Shown: positions 39,683-48,178 of the stretch, piece by piece
Layout of the letters: the number at the start of each line of letters is the position of its first letter
How positions within the stretch are numbered: position 1 is the first letter of the stretch
Made by a program: the position numbers and the translations under genes
Source of the DNA: Rhodohalobacter barkolensis
GTDB taxonomy: Bacteria > Bacteroidota > Rhodothermia > Balneolales > Balneolaceae
Reading direction: 5' to 3'
Length of the DNA: 64,000 nt
Assembly (NCBI RefSeq): GCF_002834295.1
Contig: NZ_PISP01000006.1
Location: forward strand, 310,001-374,000
The notes under the pieces: model-generated
Databases searched by the model: none
What the model saw: the letters and a program-made list of their open reading frames with translations, nothing else
What the model was told of the DNA's origin: nothing

Positions 39683-40147
39683 ATGAAACCTTTATTAACA
39701 ATTTTTTTTGCACTCGCATTAACATTTTCAGCTTGCTCAGGTGGCGACTCTCAGCAGGAGACACAAGAGGAAGAGACTCAGGAGCAAGGTTTAAGTGATT
39801 TCGAATTGGAACACGGCATAGGTCCTATAACTGCAAGGTTAGATATCAGTGACGACATTGATGATGATCTTAGGGTACGGGGCCAGGAAATCTTTGAAAT
39901 GAAATGTGAAATGTGTCACAATATGGAGGGCCGAATGGTAGGACCGGCGCTAGGTGATGTGGCAGATCGAAGAAGCCCGGAATACATAATGAACATGATT
40001 TTAAATCCGGGTGGCATGGCAAAGAACCATCCTGAAGGTGAGAAACTGGTTCAGGAGTATATGTCAGTGATGCCGTTTCAGAATGTATCAGAAGAGGACG
40101 CCAGAGCCCTGGTGGAATACCTAAGAGACTATAACATGAACAATTAA
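39683..40147 (+). CDS. Lipoprotein cytochrome c (nos cluster)
   Basis: A 154-residue monohaem cytochrome c with a signal peptide and lipobox (FSAC; lipid-modified C18), followed by a Glu/Gln-rich linker. The haem site is C75-E-M-C78-H79, with a probable axial methionine near M130 (MSVMPFQN). It lies directly before nosZ, so it is well placed to pass electrons to N2O reductase from the quinol or cytochrome chain. The membrane-anchored form is common in nos clusters of this group. Start at 39683, in a sequence with a tandem repeat. Confidence 0.9.
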   Translation: MKPLLTIFFALALTFSACSGGDSQQETQEEETQEQGLSDFELEHGIGPITARLDISDDIDDDLRVRGQEIFEMKCEMCHNMEGRMVGPALGDVADRRSPEYIMNMILNPGGMAKNHPEGEKLVQEYMSVMPFQNVSEEDARALVEYLRDYNMNN

Positions 40148-40185
40148 TCAAACAACTCCTCTATCAAACATAAACAAACAATACT

Positions 40186-42165
40186 ATGAATAAGAATAAT
40201 AATAAAAGGTTACGAGGGATATTATTGGGAGCAGGTTTTGTGGCATTAGCCGCATTTCTGTTTACGGGATGTCCTTCTGAACAAAGAATGCTAGACAGTG
40301 GAGACGCTGCGCAAAAAGTATATGTAGCTCCAGGAGATCACGATGAATTCTACGGATTCTTCTCCGGTGGATACAGTGGGCAATTGAGTGTATGGGGACT
40401 CCCATCAGCTCGTATGTTGAAAGTGATACCTGTTTTTTCTCAGGATCCTGAAACTGCATATGGGTATTCTGAAGAAACTAAACCTCTATTTAATACCAGC
40501 TACGGATTTATCCCATGGGATGATTCTCACCATCCGCATATTTCTCAAACAGATGGAAACGCCGATGGAAGATGGATCTTTATCAATGCAAATAATACAC
40601 CGCGTATCGCAAGAATTGATCTGGAAACTTTTCAAACAAAAGAGATTCTGGAGCTGCCAAACACCGGCGGTAATCACGCTTCATCATATGTTACTTCGAA
40701 CACGGAGTATGTGATTGGAGCAACCCGATTCAGTATTCCTTACGAAAAAGATCTGGATGTGCCGATCGATAGCTACAGTGATGAATTCAGAGGATCGCTA
40801 TCATTTATAGAGGTTGATCAGGAGACAGGTATGATGGAGGTGGATTTCCAAATTGTAGTACCTCCTTACAACTACGACCTGGGCAGAGCCGGTAAGGGTA
40901 TTTCAAGTGACTGGGTTTTCTTCACTACATACAACACCGAGGAAGCACACACTATGCTTGAAGTGAATGCATCCAGAAACGACAAAGATTTTATTGCTGC
41001 CGTGAACTGGAAAAAAGCTGCCGAACTTGTACGTGACGGGCATGGAAAAACAATGGACGCCGAGTACTATCACAATCATTACAATGGCAAGAAACAGGGA
41101 TACGCAGTTTCAGAAGTAAAGAATGAAGTTACAGTATTAGATACACGTGAAATAGATGAAAACTTCATCTACTATCTGCCAACTCCTAAATCTCCTCACG
41201 GTGTAGATGTAGACCCAACCGGTGAGTACATTGTAGGTGGCGGTAAACTGGCTACCGTTATACCGGTACACTCCTTCTCAAATATGCTGGAAGCGATTGA
41301 AAACGATGATATTGATGATTACATCGATGGAATTCCGGTATTGAACTATGATGCAACCATAGCCGGAGAAGTGGAAAATCCGGGCTTAGGTCCGCTTCAT
41401 ACCGAATTTGACGGTAAAGGGTATGCGTATACCTCTGTGTATATCTCATCTGAAATTGTAAAATGGTCTCTCGAGACGTTTGAAGTGGTTGACAGAATAG
41501 ATTCTTACTACTCAATCGGTCACTTAATGATTACAGGTGGTGATACTGTTGATCCCGACGCTCAATACATGGTTGGTTTGACTAAGACGGCAAAAGACAG
41601 ATATCTGCCTACCGGCCCAAAACAAAATCACCCGGCTCAGCTATATGATATATCCGGTGATAAGATGGAGCTGCTGTTAGACTTCCCAACCATTGGAGAG
41701 CCTCACTATGCACAGTCCATCAAGGCTGATAAAATTGTAGATCAGATTGCGAAGATTTATGAAATGGAGGAAAACGATCACCCGGATGCTCTTCTTAGAA
41801 TGACTGAAAACCGTGTAGAGCGCAGAGGAAATGATGTCCATATTTATATGGGAGCAACTCGAAGCCACTTCCGTCCCGATAATATCGAGGGAGTTAAGTT
41901 AGGTGATGACGTATATGTTCACTTAACCAACATGGAACAGGAATGGGATGTTGTTCACGGTATAGCTATAAAAGGCTCTCAAAGCACTGAGCTGCTTGTA
42001 CCACCCGGACAAACAAAAACCATCAAGTGGACACCTACCAGAACGGGAATCTATCCATTCTACTGTACAGCTTTCTGTTCTGCACTTCACCAGGAGATGC
42101 AGGGATATATTCGGGTATCTGGACCTGATTCAAATGTAGAATTAACGTGGAGTACAAACGAATAA
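40186..42165 (+). CDS. nosZ: Nitrous-oxide reductase, clade II type, lipoprotein
   Basis: Copper enzyme that reduces N2O to N2, the last step of denitrification. The 659-residue product has a Sec-type leader ending in a lipobox (FLFTGC, C29) and no twin-arginine motif, which fits clade II NosZ. The N-terminal seven-bladed propeller carries CuZ-type histidines such as HHPH (H115-H118). The C-terminal cupredoxin has the CuA ligands C627, C631, H635 and M638 (YCTAFCSALHQEM). It follows the cytochrome gene by 38 bases, and three strong stem-loops lie right after its stop. Confidence 0.97.
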   Translation: MNKNNNKRLRGILLGAGFVALAAFLFTGCPSEQRMLDSGDAAQKVYVAPGDHDEFYGFFSGGYSGQLSVWGLPSARMLKVIPVFSQDPETAYGYSEETKPLFNTSYGFIPWDDSHHPHISQTDGNADGRWIFINANNTPRIARIDLETFQTKEILELPNTGGNHASSYVTSNTEYVIGATRFSIPYEKDLDVPIDSYSDEFRGSLSFIEVDQETGMMEVDFQIVVPPYNYDLGRAGKGISSDWVFFTTYNTEEAHTMLEVNASRNDKDFIAAVNWKKAAELVRDGHGKTMDAEYYHNHYNGKKQGYAVSEVKNEVTVLDTREIDENFIYYLPTPKSPHGVDVDPTGEYIVGGGKLATVIPVHSFSNMLEAIENDDIDDYIDGIPVLNYDATIAGEVENPGLGPLHTEFDGKGYAYTSVYISSEIVKWSLETFEVVDRIDSYYSIGHLMITGGDTVDPDAQYMVGLTKTAKDRYLPTGPKQNHPAQLYDISGDKMELLLDFPTIGEPHYAQSIKADKIVDQIAKIYEMEENDHPDALLRMTENRVERRGNDVHIYMGATRSHFRPDNIEGVKLGDDVYVHLTNMEQEWDVVHGIAIKGSQSTELLVPPGQTKTIKWTPTRTGIYPFYCTAFCSALHQEMQGYIRVSGPDSNVELTWSTNE

Positions 42166-42179
42166 CCAAAGAGCCCCTC

Positions 42180-42312
42180 GTCCCGAGGAATAATCGGGAC
42201 TTATGATCCAGAACCGGGTTCGGTTAGTTGCCGGACCCGGGATCATAAAATAAACGGGCATTTAGTTGATGACGGGGTTTGGTTCAAAAATCAAACCCTA
42301 TCATGAACTAAA
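42180..42312 (+). other. Three consecutive stem-loops after nosZ
   Basis: First: GTCCCGA/TCGGGAC (42180-42200). Second: TTATGATCC/GGATCATAA (42201-42209 with 42240-42248) enclosing CGGGTTCGG/CCGGACCCG. Third: TTTAGTT/AACTAAA (42261-42267 with 42306-42312) enclosing GATGA-type and GGGTTTG/CAAACCC pairs. None is followed by a T-run, so RNA stabilisation, processing or partial attenuation is more likely than full termination. Confidence 0.75.
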
Positions 42313-42335
42313 CGAAATAACCGAATACAGGGAAA

Positions 42336-42908
42336 ATGAAAAATCAATCAAAAGTAATAATGGCATTGGCAGCCCTACTGCTGATCCCTCTATATTTTAT
42401 GCCATTTTGGACCATTGATATGTCGGCACCGCAATACCCGGAGGGAATTGGAATGCATATTCATATTGATGATGTAACCGGTCATAATAAGCATGACTTG
42501 AAAAGCATCAACCAGCTGAACCACTACATTGGTATGAGTGAAATACACAAAGAAGATTTTATAGAATTTAAAATTATGCCGTGGGTATTTGCCGGCATGA
42601 TCATTCTCGGCTTGGTGGCCGCCGCAACCGGTAGTGTAAAACTTGTGATTACCTGGCTGGTATTGATGGTATTGATTGGAATAGTCGGATTTGTAGACTT
42701 CTATCTGTGGGGCTACGACTATGGACATAATCTAAACCCGGATGCAGCGATTAAGGTGCCGGGAATGAGTTATCAACCACCACTATTTGGCTGTAAACAA
42801 CTTCTTAACATCAATGCATGCTCCTGGCCAACAACCGGCTCAATATTTATCGGACTGTCATTCTTGATGGCGGGCTGGGTAACATGGACTGAAAAATTCA
42901 AAAAATAA
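42336..42908 (+). CDS. Histidine-rich membrane protein of the nos cluster
   Basis: A 190-residue inner-membrane protein with four predicted helices (residues ~7-27, 82-100, 103-125, 165-185). The ~50-residue external loop between helices 1 and 2 is rich in possible metal ligands: M40, H41, H43, H50, H53, H63, M67 and H71. Two cysteines (C153, C162) lie in the second external loop. Position right behind nosZ is where clade II clusters often have a membrane gene (NosB-like by position only; I cannot confirm homology). A role in copper delivery or electron transfer is inferred. Confidence 0.75.
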   Translation: MKNQSKVIMALAALLLIPLYFMPFWTIDMSAPQYPEGIGMHIHIDDVTGHNKHDLKSINQLNHYIGMSEIHKEDFIEFKIMPWVFAGMIILGLVAAATGSVKLVITWLVLMVLIGIVGFVDFYLWGYDYGHNLNPDAAIKVPGMSYQPPLFGCKQLLNINACSWPTTGSIFIGLSFLMAGWVTWTEKFKK

Positions 42909-42923
42909 AGACAGATAAATAAA

Positions 42924-43454
42924 ATGGATCATAAAGCAATAGTCACAATTTTTGTGATGGGTTTGATACTGCTGGGGGGCTGTAATCAAGCTTCAGAAAA
43001 GAACAACGATGATGTTTATCGATACACCAACTCAGTGGATATTGAGTACGGGTCAGATATTTGCAGCTACACGAATGACGTGATCGAAACCGTACGATAT
43101 GGGGGTAAAATCACCATGAAGGACGGAACCGTTCATAAGTTTATGTCAGTAGAATGTGTTGCCGGGTTTTATCTGGAAATGGAGAACAGAGATGAAATCG
43201 AAAGATTGGAGATCGTGGATTTTGCACATGGCCAGAAATATTTACCGGTCGATGAGTTGACTTTTCTGAAGAGCAGTTTAAGACCGAGTCCTAACGGGAT
43301 GTCCTTAACAGCGATTGATAATTCCAACGAAAAGATGAAGGATTACATCTATGATGCCTATCCCGGTGAATTTCATACTTGGTATGAAGTTCTGGAATTG
43401 GTAAGCGATCAATGGAACATCAATCACGACGAATTGAAAGCGTCTGTTAATTAA
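42924..43454 (+). CDS. NosL-like lipoprotein lacking the CxxC motif
   Basis: A 176-residue lipoprotein (lipid-modified C20 in ILLGGC). The body aligns with NosL: EYGSDICSYTNDVI followed by HKFMSVECVAGFYL, the same order as the next gene. The copper-binding C-x-x-C-x-M is changed to C47-S-Y-T, leaving only C47 and C78. It lies 15 bases after the histidine-rich protein. Either it has a different role or it binds copper with other ligands. Its tandem position suggests duplication of nosL followed by divergence. Confidence 0.8.
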   Translation: MDHKAIVTIFVMGLILLGGCNQASEKNNDDVYRYTNSVDIEYGSDICSYTNDVIETVRYGGKITMKDGTVHKFMSVECVAGFYLEMENRDEIERLEIVDFAHGQKYLPVDELTFLKSSLRPSPNGMSLTAIDNSNEKMKDYIYDAYPGEFHTWYEVLELVSDQWNINHDELKASVN

Positions 43455-43471
43455 TAATTTTGAGGTGTAAA

Positions 43472-43957
43472 ATGAGGGGCGGATCAATTTTATCGCTGAT
43501 AGTACTTTCAGCAGCAATTCTTATGGGCTGTGAGCCCAAACCACAACCCATCAACTACGGTAGCGATGAGTGTGCTTACTGCAGAATGATGATTACGGAC
43601 GCGGAATTTGGATCGCAGATCGTAAACAATCAAGGGCGTGCATATAAGTTCGATTCAGTGGAATGCATGGCCGCATATGACCTTACAGAAGATGGCGAGA
43701 ATTTTCATTCAAAATGGGTTCCAAACTTTCTGGATCGTGAAGAATGGCTGAATGCTGAAGAGGCTGTATATCTGCATAGCGAAACACTTCGCAGCCCAAT
43801 GGGTCTCTTTTTGTCAGCATATGCTGATCGAACCTCAGCTGAGGAGATGAAGGATGAGTATGGCGGGGATATCGTAGATTATGAAGCAGTAAAACAAATT
43901 GTTGAACGCGAGTGGCTGTCGAATGGATCCGGTGGCCGCCAGATGATGAATAATTAA
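43472..43957 (+). CDS. nosL: Copper chaperone NosL
   Basis: A 161-residue lipoprotein (C20 in LMGC) and probable periplasmic Cu(I) chaperone for assembly of the NosZ copper centres. The canonical motif C34-A-Y-C37-R-M39 is present (SDECAYCRMMITD), with C65 in SVECMAAYDL. The ATG at 43472 is chosen because GAGGTG lies just upstream; an in-frame TTG 12 bases earlier is less likely. It is separated from the first NosL-like gene by 17 bases and from nosD by 10. Confidence 0.9.
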   Translation: MRGGSILSLIVLSAAILMGCEPKPQPINYGSDECAYCRMMITDAEFGSQIVNNQGRAYKFDSVECMAAYDLTEDGENFHSKWVPNFLDREEWLNAEEAVYLHSETLRSPMGLFLSAYADRTSAEEMKDEYGGDIVDYEAVKQIVEREWLSNGSGGRQMMNN

Positions 43958-43967
43958 TGAGATCATA

Positions 43968-45212
43968 ATGAGGGGAATGATTTTAAAAACTATCATAGCA
44001 GGGCTATTTGCTTTATTGGCTCAACCGGGATTGGCACAAATTGTTGTCAGTCCGGACGGCGAAATCAAGTCAATCAAGCAAGCTGTTGAGATGGCCGAGC
44101 CCGGCGCGCATATTCTTGTAGAGCCAGGTACCTACATGGAAAGTGATATTGGTATTGATAAGCCGCTAACCTTGGAGGGCATTGATTATCCCTTAATTGA
44201 TGGAAACAGTGAGGGCTTTATTTTTGTGATAGCAGCCGACAGCGTGACGATAAAAGGTTTTAATATCAAAAGAACCGGGCGCAGTTACGTCAGAGACTAT
44301 GCAGCGATCATGATTGAAGGAGTCAAGGATTTTATTATTGAAGACAATCGCCTCGAAGATGTTTTTTTTGGTATCTACCTAGCCGAGACCGAAGGCGGAG
44401 TAGTTCGAAACAATAGGGTGGAAGCCTTCGATACGCGGGAAGCTTCTTCCGGTAACGGTATTCATCTCTGGAGTGTGAAAAATCCAAAAATCATCGACAA
44501 TGAAGTGATGGGGATGAGGGATGGAATCTACCTGGAGTTTGTAGACAATGCAGAAATTTATGGTAACACCAGTAATGAGAATAACCGTTACGGCCTTCAC
44601 TACATGTTTTCTGATGGCGGCCGGTACTACGACAATATTTTCCGCAGGAACGGAGCCGGGGTTGCAGTGATGTACTCCGACAATGTGGACATGATGAACA
44701 ATCTGTTTGAGCACAACTGGGGTACTGCTGCTTACGGACTTCTGCTTAAGGATATCAACTATAGTAAAATTGAGGGAAACCGATTTTACAGAAATACAGT
44801 AGCAATCTATTCTGAAGGGACGAATGAAGTTCACATTCATGGAAATGACATAGAATTGAATGGCTGGGCGGTGAACATCAAATCAAACAGTGCTCGTAAC
44901 CAGTTTACAGAGAATAATTTTATTGAAAACAGTTTCGACGTTAGGACCGATAGTCCGAGAAACAACAATGAATTTGAGGGGAACTATTGGAGTCAATACG
45001 AGGGGTATGACTTGGACAGAGACGGAATCGGGGATGTGCCTTACAGGCCTGTCAGTCTGTTTTCCATGGTCATTACAAAACAACCGGAATCGCTCATTCT
45101 ATTGAGAAGTATGTTCATCAAGCTGCTGGATACAGCTGAACGTATTGCGCCGGTTCTGACTCCAAAAACCTTGTACGATGAAAACCCAAAAATGGATCAA
45201 ATAGTAAGATGA
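43968..45212 (+). CDS. nosD: Periplasmic copper-site maturation protein NosD
   Basis: A 414-residue Sec-exported right-handed beta-helix protein needed for CuZ assembly, working with the NosFY transporter. It has the signal peptide ending at GLAQ, then SIKQAVEMAEPGAHILVEPGTY and many parallel-beta-helix coils such as NGIHLWSVKNPKIIDNEVMG and RYGLHYMFSD, ending in NNEFEGNYWSQYEGYDLDRDGIGDVPYRP. Length is close to the family's usual. Its stop overlaps the nosF start by ATGA. Confidence 0.93.
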   Translation: MRGMILKTIIAGLFALLAQPGLAQIVVSPDGEIKSIKQAVEMAEPGAHILVEPGTYMESDIGIDKPLTLEGIDYPLIDGNSEGFIFVIAADSVTIKGFNIKRTGRSYVRDYAAIMIEGVKDFIIEDNRLEDVFFGIYLAETEGGVVRNNRVEAFDTREASSGNGIHLWSVKNPKIIDNEVMGMRDGIYLEFVDNAEIYGNTSNENNRYGLHYMFSDGGRYYDNIFRRNGAGVAVMYSDNVDMMNNLFEHNWGTAAYGLLLKDINYSKIEGNRFYRNTVAIYSEGTNEVHIHGNDIELNGWAVNIKSNSARNQFTENNFIENSFDVRTDSPRNNNEFEGNYWSQYEGYDLDRDGIGDVPYRPVSLFSMVITKQPESLILLRSMFIKLLDTAERIAPVLTPKTLYDENPKMDQIVR

Positions 45213-45931
45213 TTGAAATTGAGAATGTTAAAAAGTCGTTTGGCCAGCTGGATGTGCTGAAAGGGATGAGTTTAACGATTCCCAAAGGTCAGGCTACCGG
45301 AATTGTGGGACCCAACGGCGCCGGAAAAACAACGCTTATCAAAACAATTTTAGGATTGGTGAAAGCGGATTCCGGTCTGATCAAAGTAAATGGTCAGCCG
45401 TTGGACAAAGACGGAAAATACAGGAAAAATATTGGCTATATGCCACAGGTGGCCCGTTACCCCGAAAACATGAGAGTTTATGAGCTTTTTGATTTCATCA
45501 AAGGCCTCAGAGATCAGGATCCCGTTTATGAAGAGGAATTGATCGATCAGTTCACGCTTCGACCGGAACTGGAAAAATCACTTCGGAACTTATCAGGCGG
45601 TAATCGGCAAAAAGTAGGTGCTACGCTGGCAATGATGTTCAATCCCGATATTCTCTTTTTTGATGAACCGACCGCCGGGCTCGATCCCCGTTCAAGCCAT
45701 AAGTTTAAAAAGCGTGTAGAGAATGAGAAAGAGGATGGAAAAACGGTAATTATCACATCTCACATCATGAGTGAGCTGGAGCAGCTGGTGGATCACGTTG
45801 TCTTTATCCTGGATGGAAATATTAGATACTACGGTTCTATGGAGAAGCTGCTGAATGAGAGCAATGAAACTCGTTTAGAAGCGGCAATTGCAACCATGAT
45901 GGATGAAGACCCGCAGGAGGTAGCAGCATGA
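45209..45931 (+). CDS. nosF: ABC transporter ATPase NosF
   Basis: Cytoplasmic ATPase of the NosDFY system that supplies the NosZ copper-sulfide site with sulfur or copper species. The 240-residue protein has Walker A GPNGAGKTTL, signature LSGGNRQKV, Walker B ILFFDEPTAGLDP and the H-loop Histidine in ITSHIMSE. It overlaps nosD and nosY, showing tight translational coupling. Confidence 0.94.
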   Translation: MIEIENVKKSFGQLDVLKGMSLTIPKGQATGIVGPNGAGKTTLIKTILGLVKADSGLIKVNGQPLDKDGKYRKNIGYMPQVARYPENMRVYELFDFIKGLRDQDPVYEEELIDQFTLRPELEKSLRNLSGGNRQKVGATLAMMFNPDILFFDEPTAGLDPRSSHKFKKRVENEKEDGKTVIITSHIMSELEQLVDHVVFILDGNIRYYGSMEKLLNESNETRLEAAIATMMDEDPQEVAA

Positions 45932-46719
45932 GTTTATTGATGCATATTATCCAAAACGAATGGAAATCACTGCTGCGCGGTAAATGGGTAATCGGTTATG
46001 GCCTAATTTTTCTGGTTCTGACTGATACACTGTTACGATTTGGCGGAGGGGGTGCAGAAACACTTCTGAGCCTGAGTAACGTAATGCTGTTGTTTGTGCC
46101 GCTGGTGGGCATGATTTACGGAATTCTGTATATCTATCAGTCGCGTGAGTTTGTGGAACTTTTACTGACACAGCCGATCAACCGGGGCGTCCTCTATTGG
46201 GGTCTCTTCTTGGGAATATCCACTCCGTTGATGGCGGCGTTTATTATTGGGTCGATGCTCCCGCTCGGGTGGCACGGAATCCTGATGATTGACGGGATGG
46301 CATCAGCGATGGTTCTGGCACTGGGTGGAATATTGACTCTCATTTTCGCTTCCCTGGGATTTGTTTTCGGTTTGATGTTCTATGAAGATAAAATCAAGGG
46401 ATTTGGATTTACGATCGTGGTGTGGCTCTTCCTGGCAATACTCTATGATGGCCTGGTTTTAATGCTGGTATTTCTATTCGGCGACTACCCGCTGGAGAAT
46501 TTTGTGATAGCCGTTTCCATGCTCAACCCGATCGATCTGGCCCGGATCATGGTGATGCTCGAATTTGATGTCTCCGCCCTGATGGGCTATACCGGTGCTG
46601 TATTTAATCGCTTTTTTGGAACCGCGATGGGGATTTCAGTGGCAAGTGCTATGCTTTTGGTTTGGCTTGCAGTGCCGAGCTGGATCGGTCTCAATGTTTT
46701 CAGAAAGAAAGACTTTTAG
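45928..46719 (+). CDS. nosY: ABC transporter permease NosY
   Basis: A 263-residue membrane permease with six predicted helices and an N-terminal cytoplasmic segment, partner of NosF. It carries the typical RGKWVIGYGLIFLVLTD opening and ends in a charged RKKDF tail after a membrane helix. Start overlaps the nosF stop (ATGA). It is the last gene of the overlapped nosDFY set; hemN follows after 84 bases that include a 9-bp dyad. Confidence 0.92.
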   Translation: MSLLMHIIQNEWKSLLRGKWVIGYGLIFLVLTDTLLRFGGGGAETLLSLSNVMLLFVPLVGMIYGILYIYQSREFVELLLTQPINRGVLYWGLFLGISTPLMAAFIIGSMLPLGWHGILMIDGMASAMVLALGGILTLIFASLGFVFGLMFYEDKIKGFGFTIVVWLFLAILYDGLVLMLVFLFGDYPLENFVIAVSMLNPIDLARIMVMLEFDVSALMGYTGAVFNRFFGTAMGISVASAMLLVWLAVPSWIGLNVFRKKDF

Positions 46720-46737
46720 AGAGGCGCAATACGAGTA

Positions 46738-46775
46738 TTCCCCAAGTCTTCATATTTTATGTTGATCTTGGGGAA
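46738..46775 (+). other. 9-bp hairpin between nosY and hemN
   Basis: TTCCCCAAG (46738-46746) and CTTGGGGAA (46767-46775) are perfect complements around a 20-base AT-rich loop. No T-run follows, so it could be an operator or a stabilising or attenuating stem. Confidence 0.55.
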
Positions 46776-46803
46776 CTCAGCCCATTTTAATGATTTATGT
46801 TTT

Positions 46804-48171
46804 ATGCAGACTGAAAGAGATCTGATTCAAAAATACAACGTTCCCGGACCACGCTATACCTCTTACCCGACAGCGGTTCAGTTTCAGGAGATAGACAATT
46901 CCGAGACAGTTATTTATAGGCTGAAAAAAAGAAACGGTGAACCGAGAAATATCTCGCTCTATTTTCATGTGCCGTTCTGTTTTTCCCTCTGCTGGTACTG
47001 TGGCTGCACAAAAATCATCACCAAAAATACCGATCGGGGTGATGTCTATATCGACTATCTTGCCAAAGAGATGGATCTGATAAAAGAACAGTTGCATTCC
47101 GAATCAGAGGTGATTCAGCTTCACATGGGCGGTGGAACGCCAACATTTTTAAAGCCCGATCAGCTTCGCAGACTGGGCACTGAAATCAGAAAAAGATTCC
47201 GGTACCATAAGGAAATTGAATTCAGCGTGGAGATCGATCCCCGAACCTGTTCGAAAGAGCACGTATCGGCGTTAGCAGAAATTGGTGTGAATCGCGCTTC
47301 TCTTGGCGTTCAGGATACCAACGAAGATGTCCAGAAAGCGATTCATCGGATTCAGCCGTTTGAACAGACCGAGCAAGTAACCCGCTGGCTGCGCGAGGCG
47401 TGGATCAACTCCATCAATTTCGATTTGATCTACGGACTGCCTAAACAGACACTGGATACATTTCAACAGACCCTCAGAGATGTTCAAACGCTGGATCCGG
47501 ACCGGTATGCAGTTTACAGCTATGCGCATCTGCCCAACCTGATGCCTTCTCAGCGCTTATTGAATGAAGAAGACTTCCCAACTCCGGACGAAAAACTGTC
47601 CATGCTGATGATGGCGATTGATACGCTTGAGGGTGAAGGTTACAGATATATCGGGATGGATCACTTCTCAAAAGAGGGTGACGAGCTAACCAAGGCCCTG
47701 GAAGAGGGAACGTTGCAGCGAAATTTTCAAGGGTACAGCACACATGCAAACACGGATATGTACGCTTTGGGGATGTCGGGCATTTCGATGGTGGATTCGA
47801 TCTACTATCAGAACACGAAAGATCTGGACGCCTACTACACGGAGCTGGACAATGGAAATCTACCTGTTATCAAACAGATGATTTTAAGTGAAGATGACCG
47901 AGTCCGGCGCGATTGGATCTCCCGATTGATGTGTAAACCTCGTGTATCCTTCAGTGATTTCAATAAAAAATGGAATGTGGATGTAAAGTCATATTTTGCA
48001 GATGAATGGCATCGCCTTGATGAATTGGAAGAAGACGGATTGATCATTCAGCTTGAAGAAGAAATACAAATTACAGAACGTGGACGGCTCTTTTTAAGAA
48101 ATATTGCAATGGCATTTGACGCATATCTTTCTCAGGGCAAACAGACAAATCGCTATTCAAAAACGGTATAA
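46804..48171 (+). CDS. hemN: Oxygen-independent coproporphyrinogen III oxidase (HemN)
   Basis: Radical-SAM enzyme converting coproporphyrinogen III to protoporphyrinogen IX without oxygen, in haem synthesis. The 455-residue product has PGPRYTSYPTAVQF, the FeS cluster motif C-x3-C-x2-C (HVPFCFSLCWYCGCTK), LHMGGGTPTFL and GVNRASLGVQD, and a YGLPKQT-type strand. The ATG at 46804 is preferred over an upstream ATG at 46759 that lies in the hairpin loop. Placed behind the nos genes, it fits haem supply for anaerobic growth. Confidence 0.92.
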   Translation: MQTERDLIQKYNVPGPRYTSYPTAVQFQEIDNSETVIYRLKKRNGEPRNISLYFHVPFCFSLCWYCGCTKIITKNTDRGDVYIDYLAKEMDLIKEQLHSESEVIQLHMGGGTPTFLKPDQLRRLGTEIRKRFRYHKEIEFSVEIDPRTCSKEHVSALAEIGVNRASLGVQDTNEDVQKAIHRIQPFEQTEQVTRWLREAWINSINFDLIYGLPKQTLDTFQQTLRDVQTLDPDRYAVYSYAHLPNLMPSQRLLNEEDFPTPDEKLSMLMMAIDTLEGEGYRYIGMDHFSKEGDELTKALEEGTLQRNFQGYSTHANTDMYALGMSGISMVDSIYYQNTKDLDAYYTELDNGNLPVIKQMILSEDDRVRRDWISRLMCKPRVSFSDFNKKWNVDVKSYFADEWHRLDELEEDGLIIQLEEEIQITERGRLFLRNIAMAFDAYLSQGKQTNRYSKTV

Positions 48172-48178
48172 GGGGAAT

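Noticed and set aside
42180-42312. Reading the post-nosZ hairpins as ordinary intrinsic terminators
   Set aside because: None is followed by a T-run, and assembly genes continue downstream on the same strand, so full termination seems unlikely.
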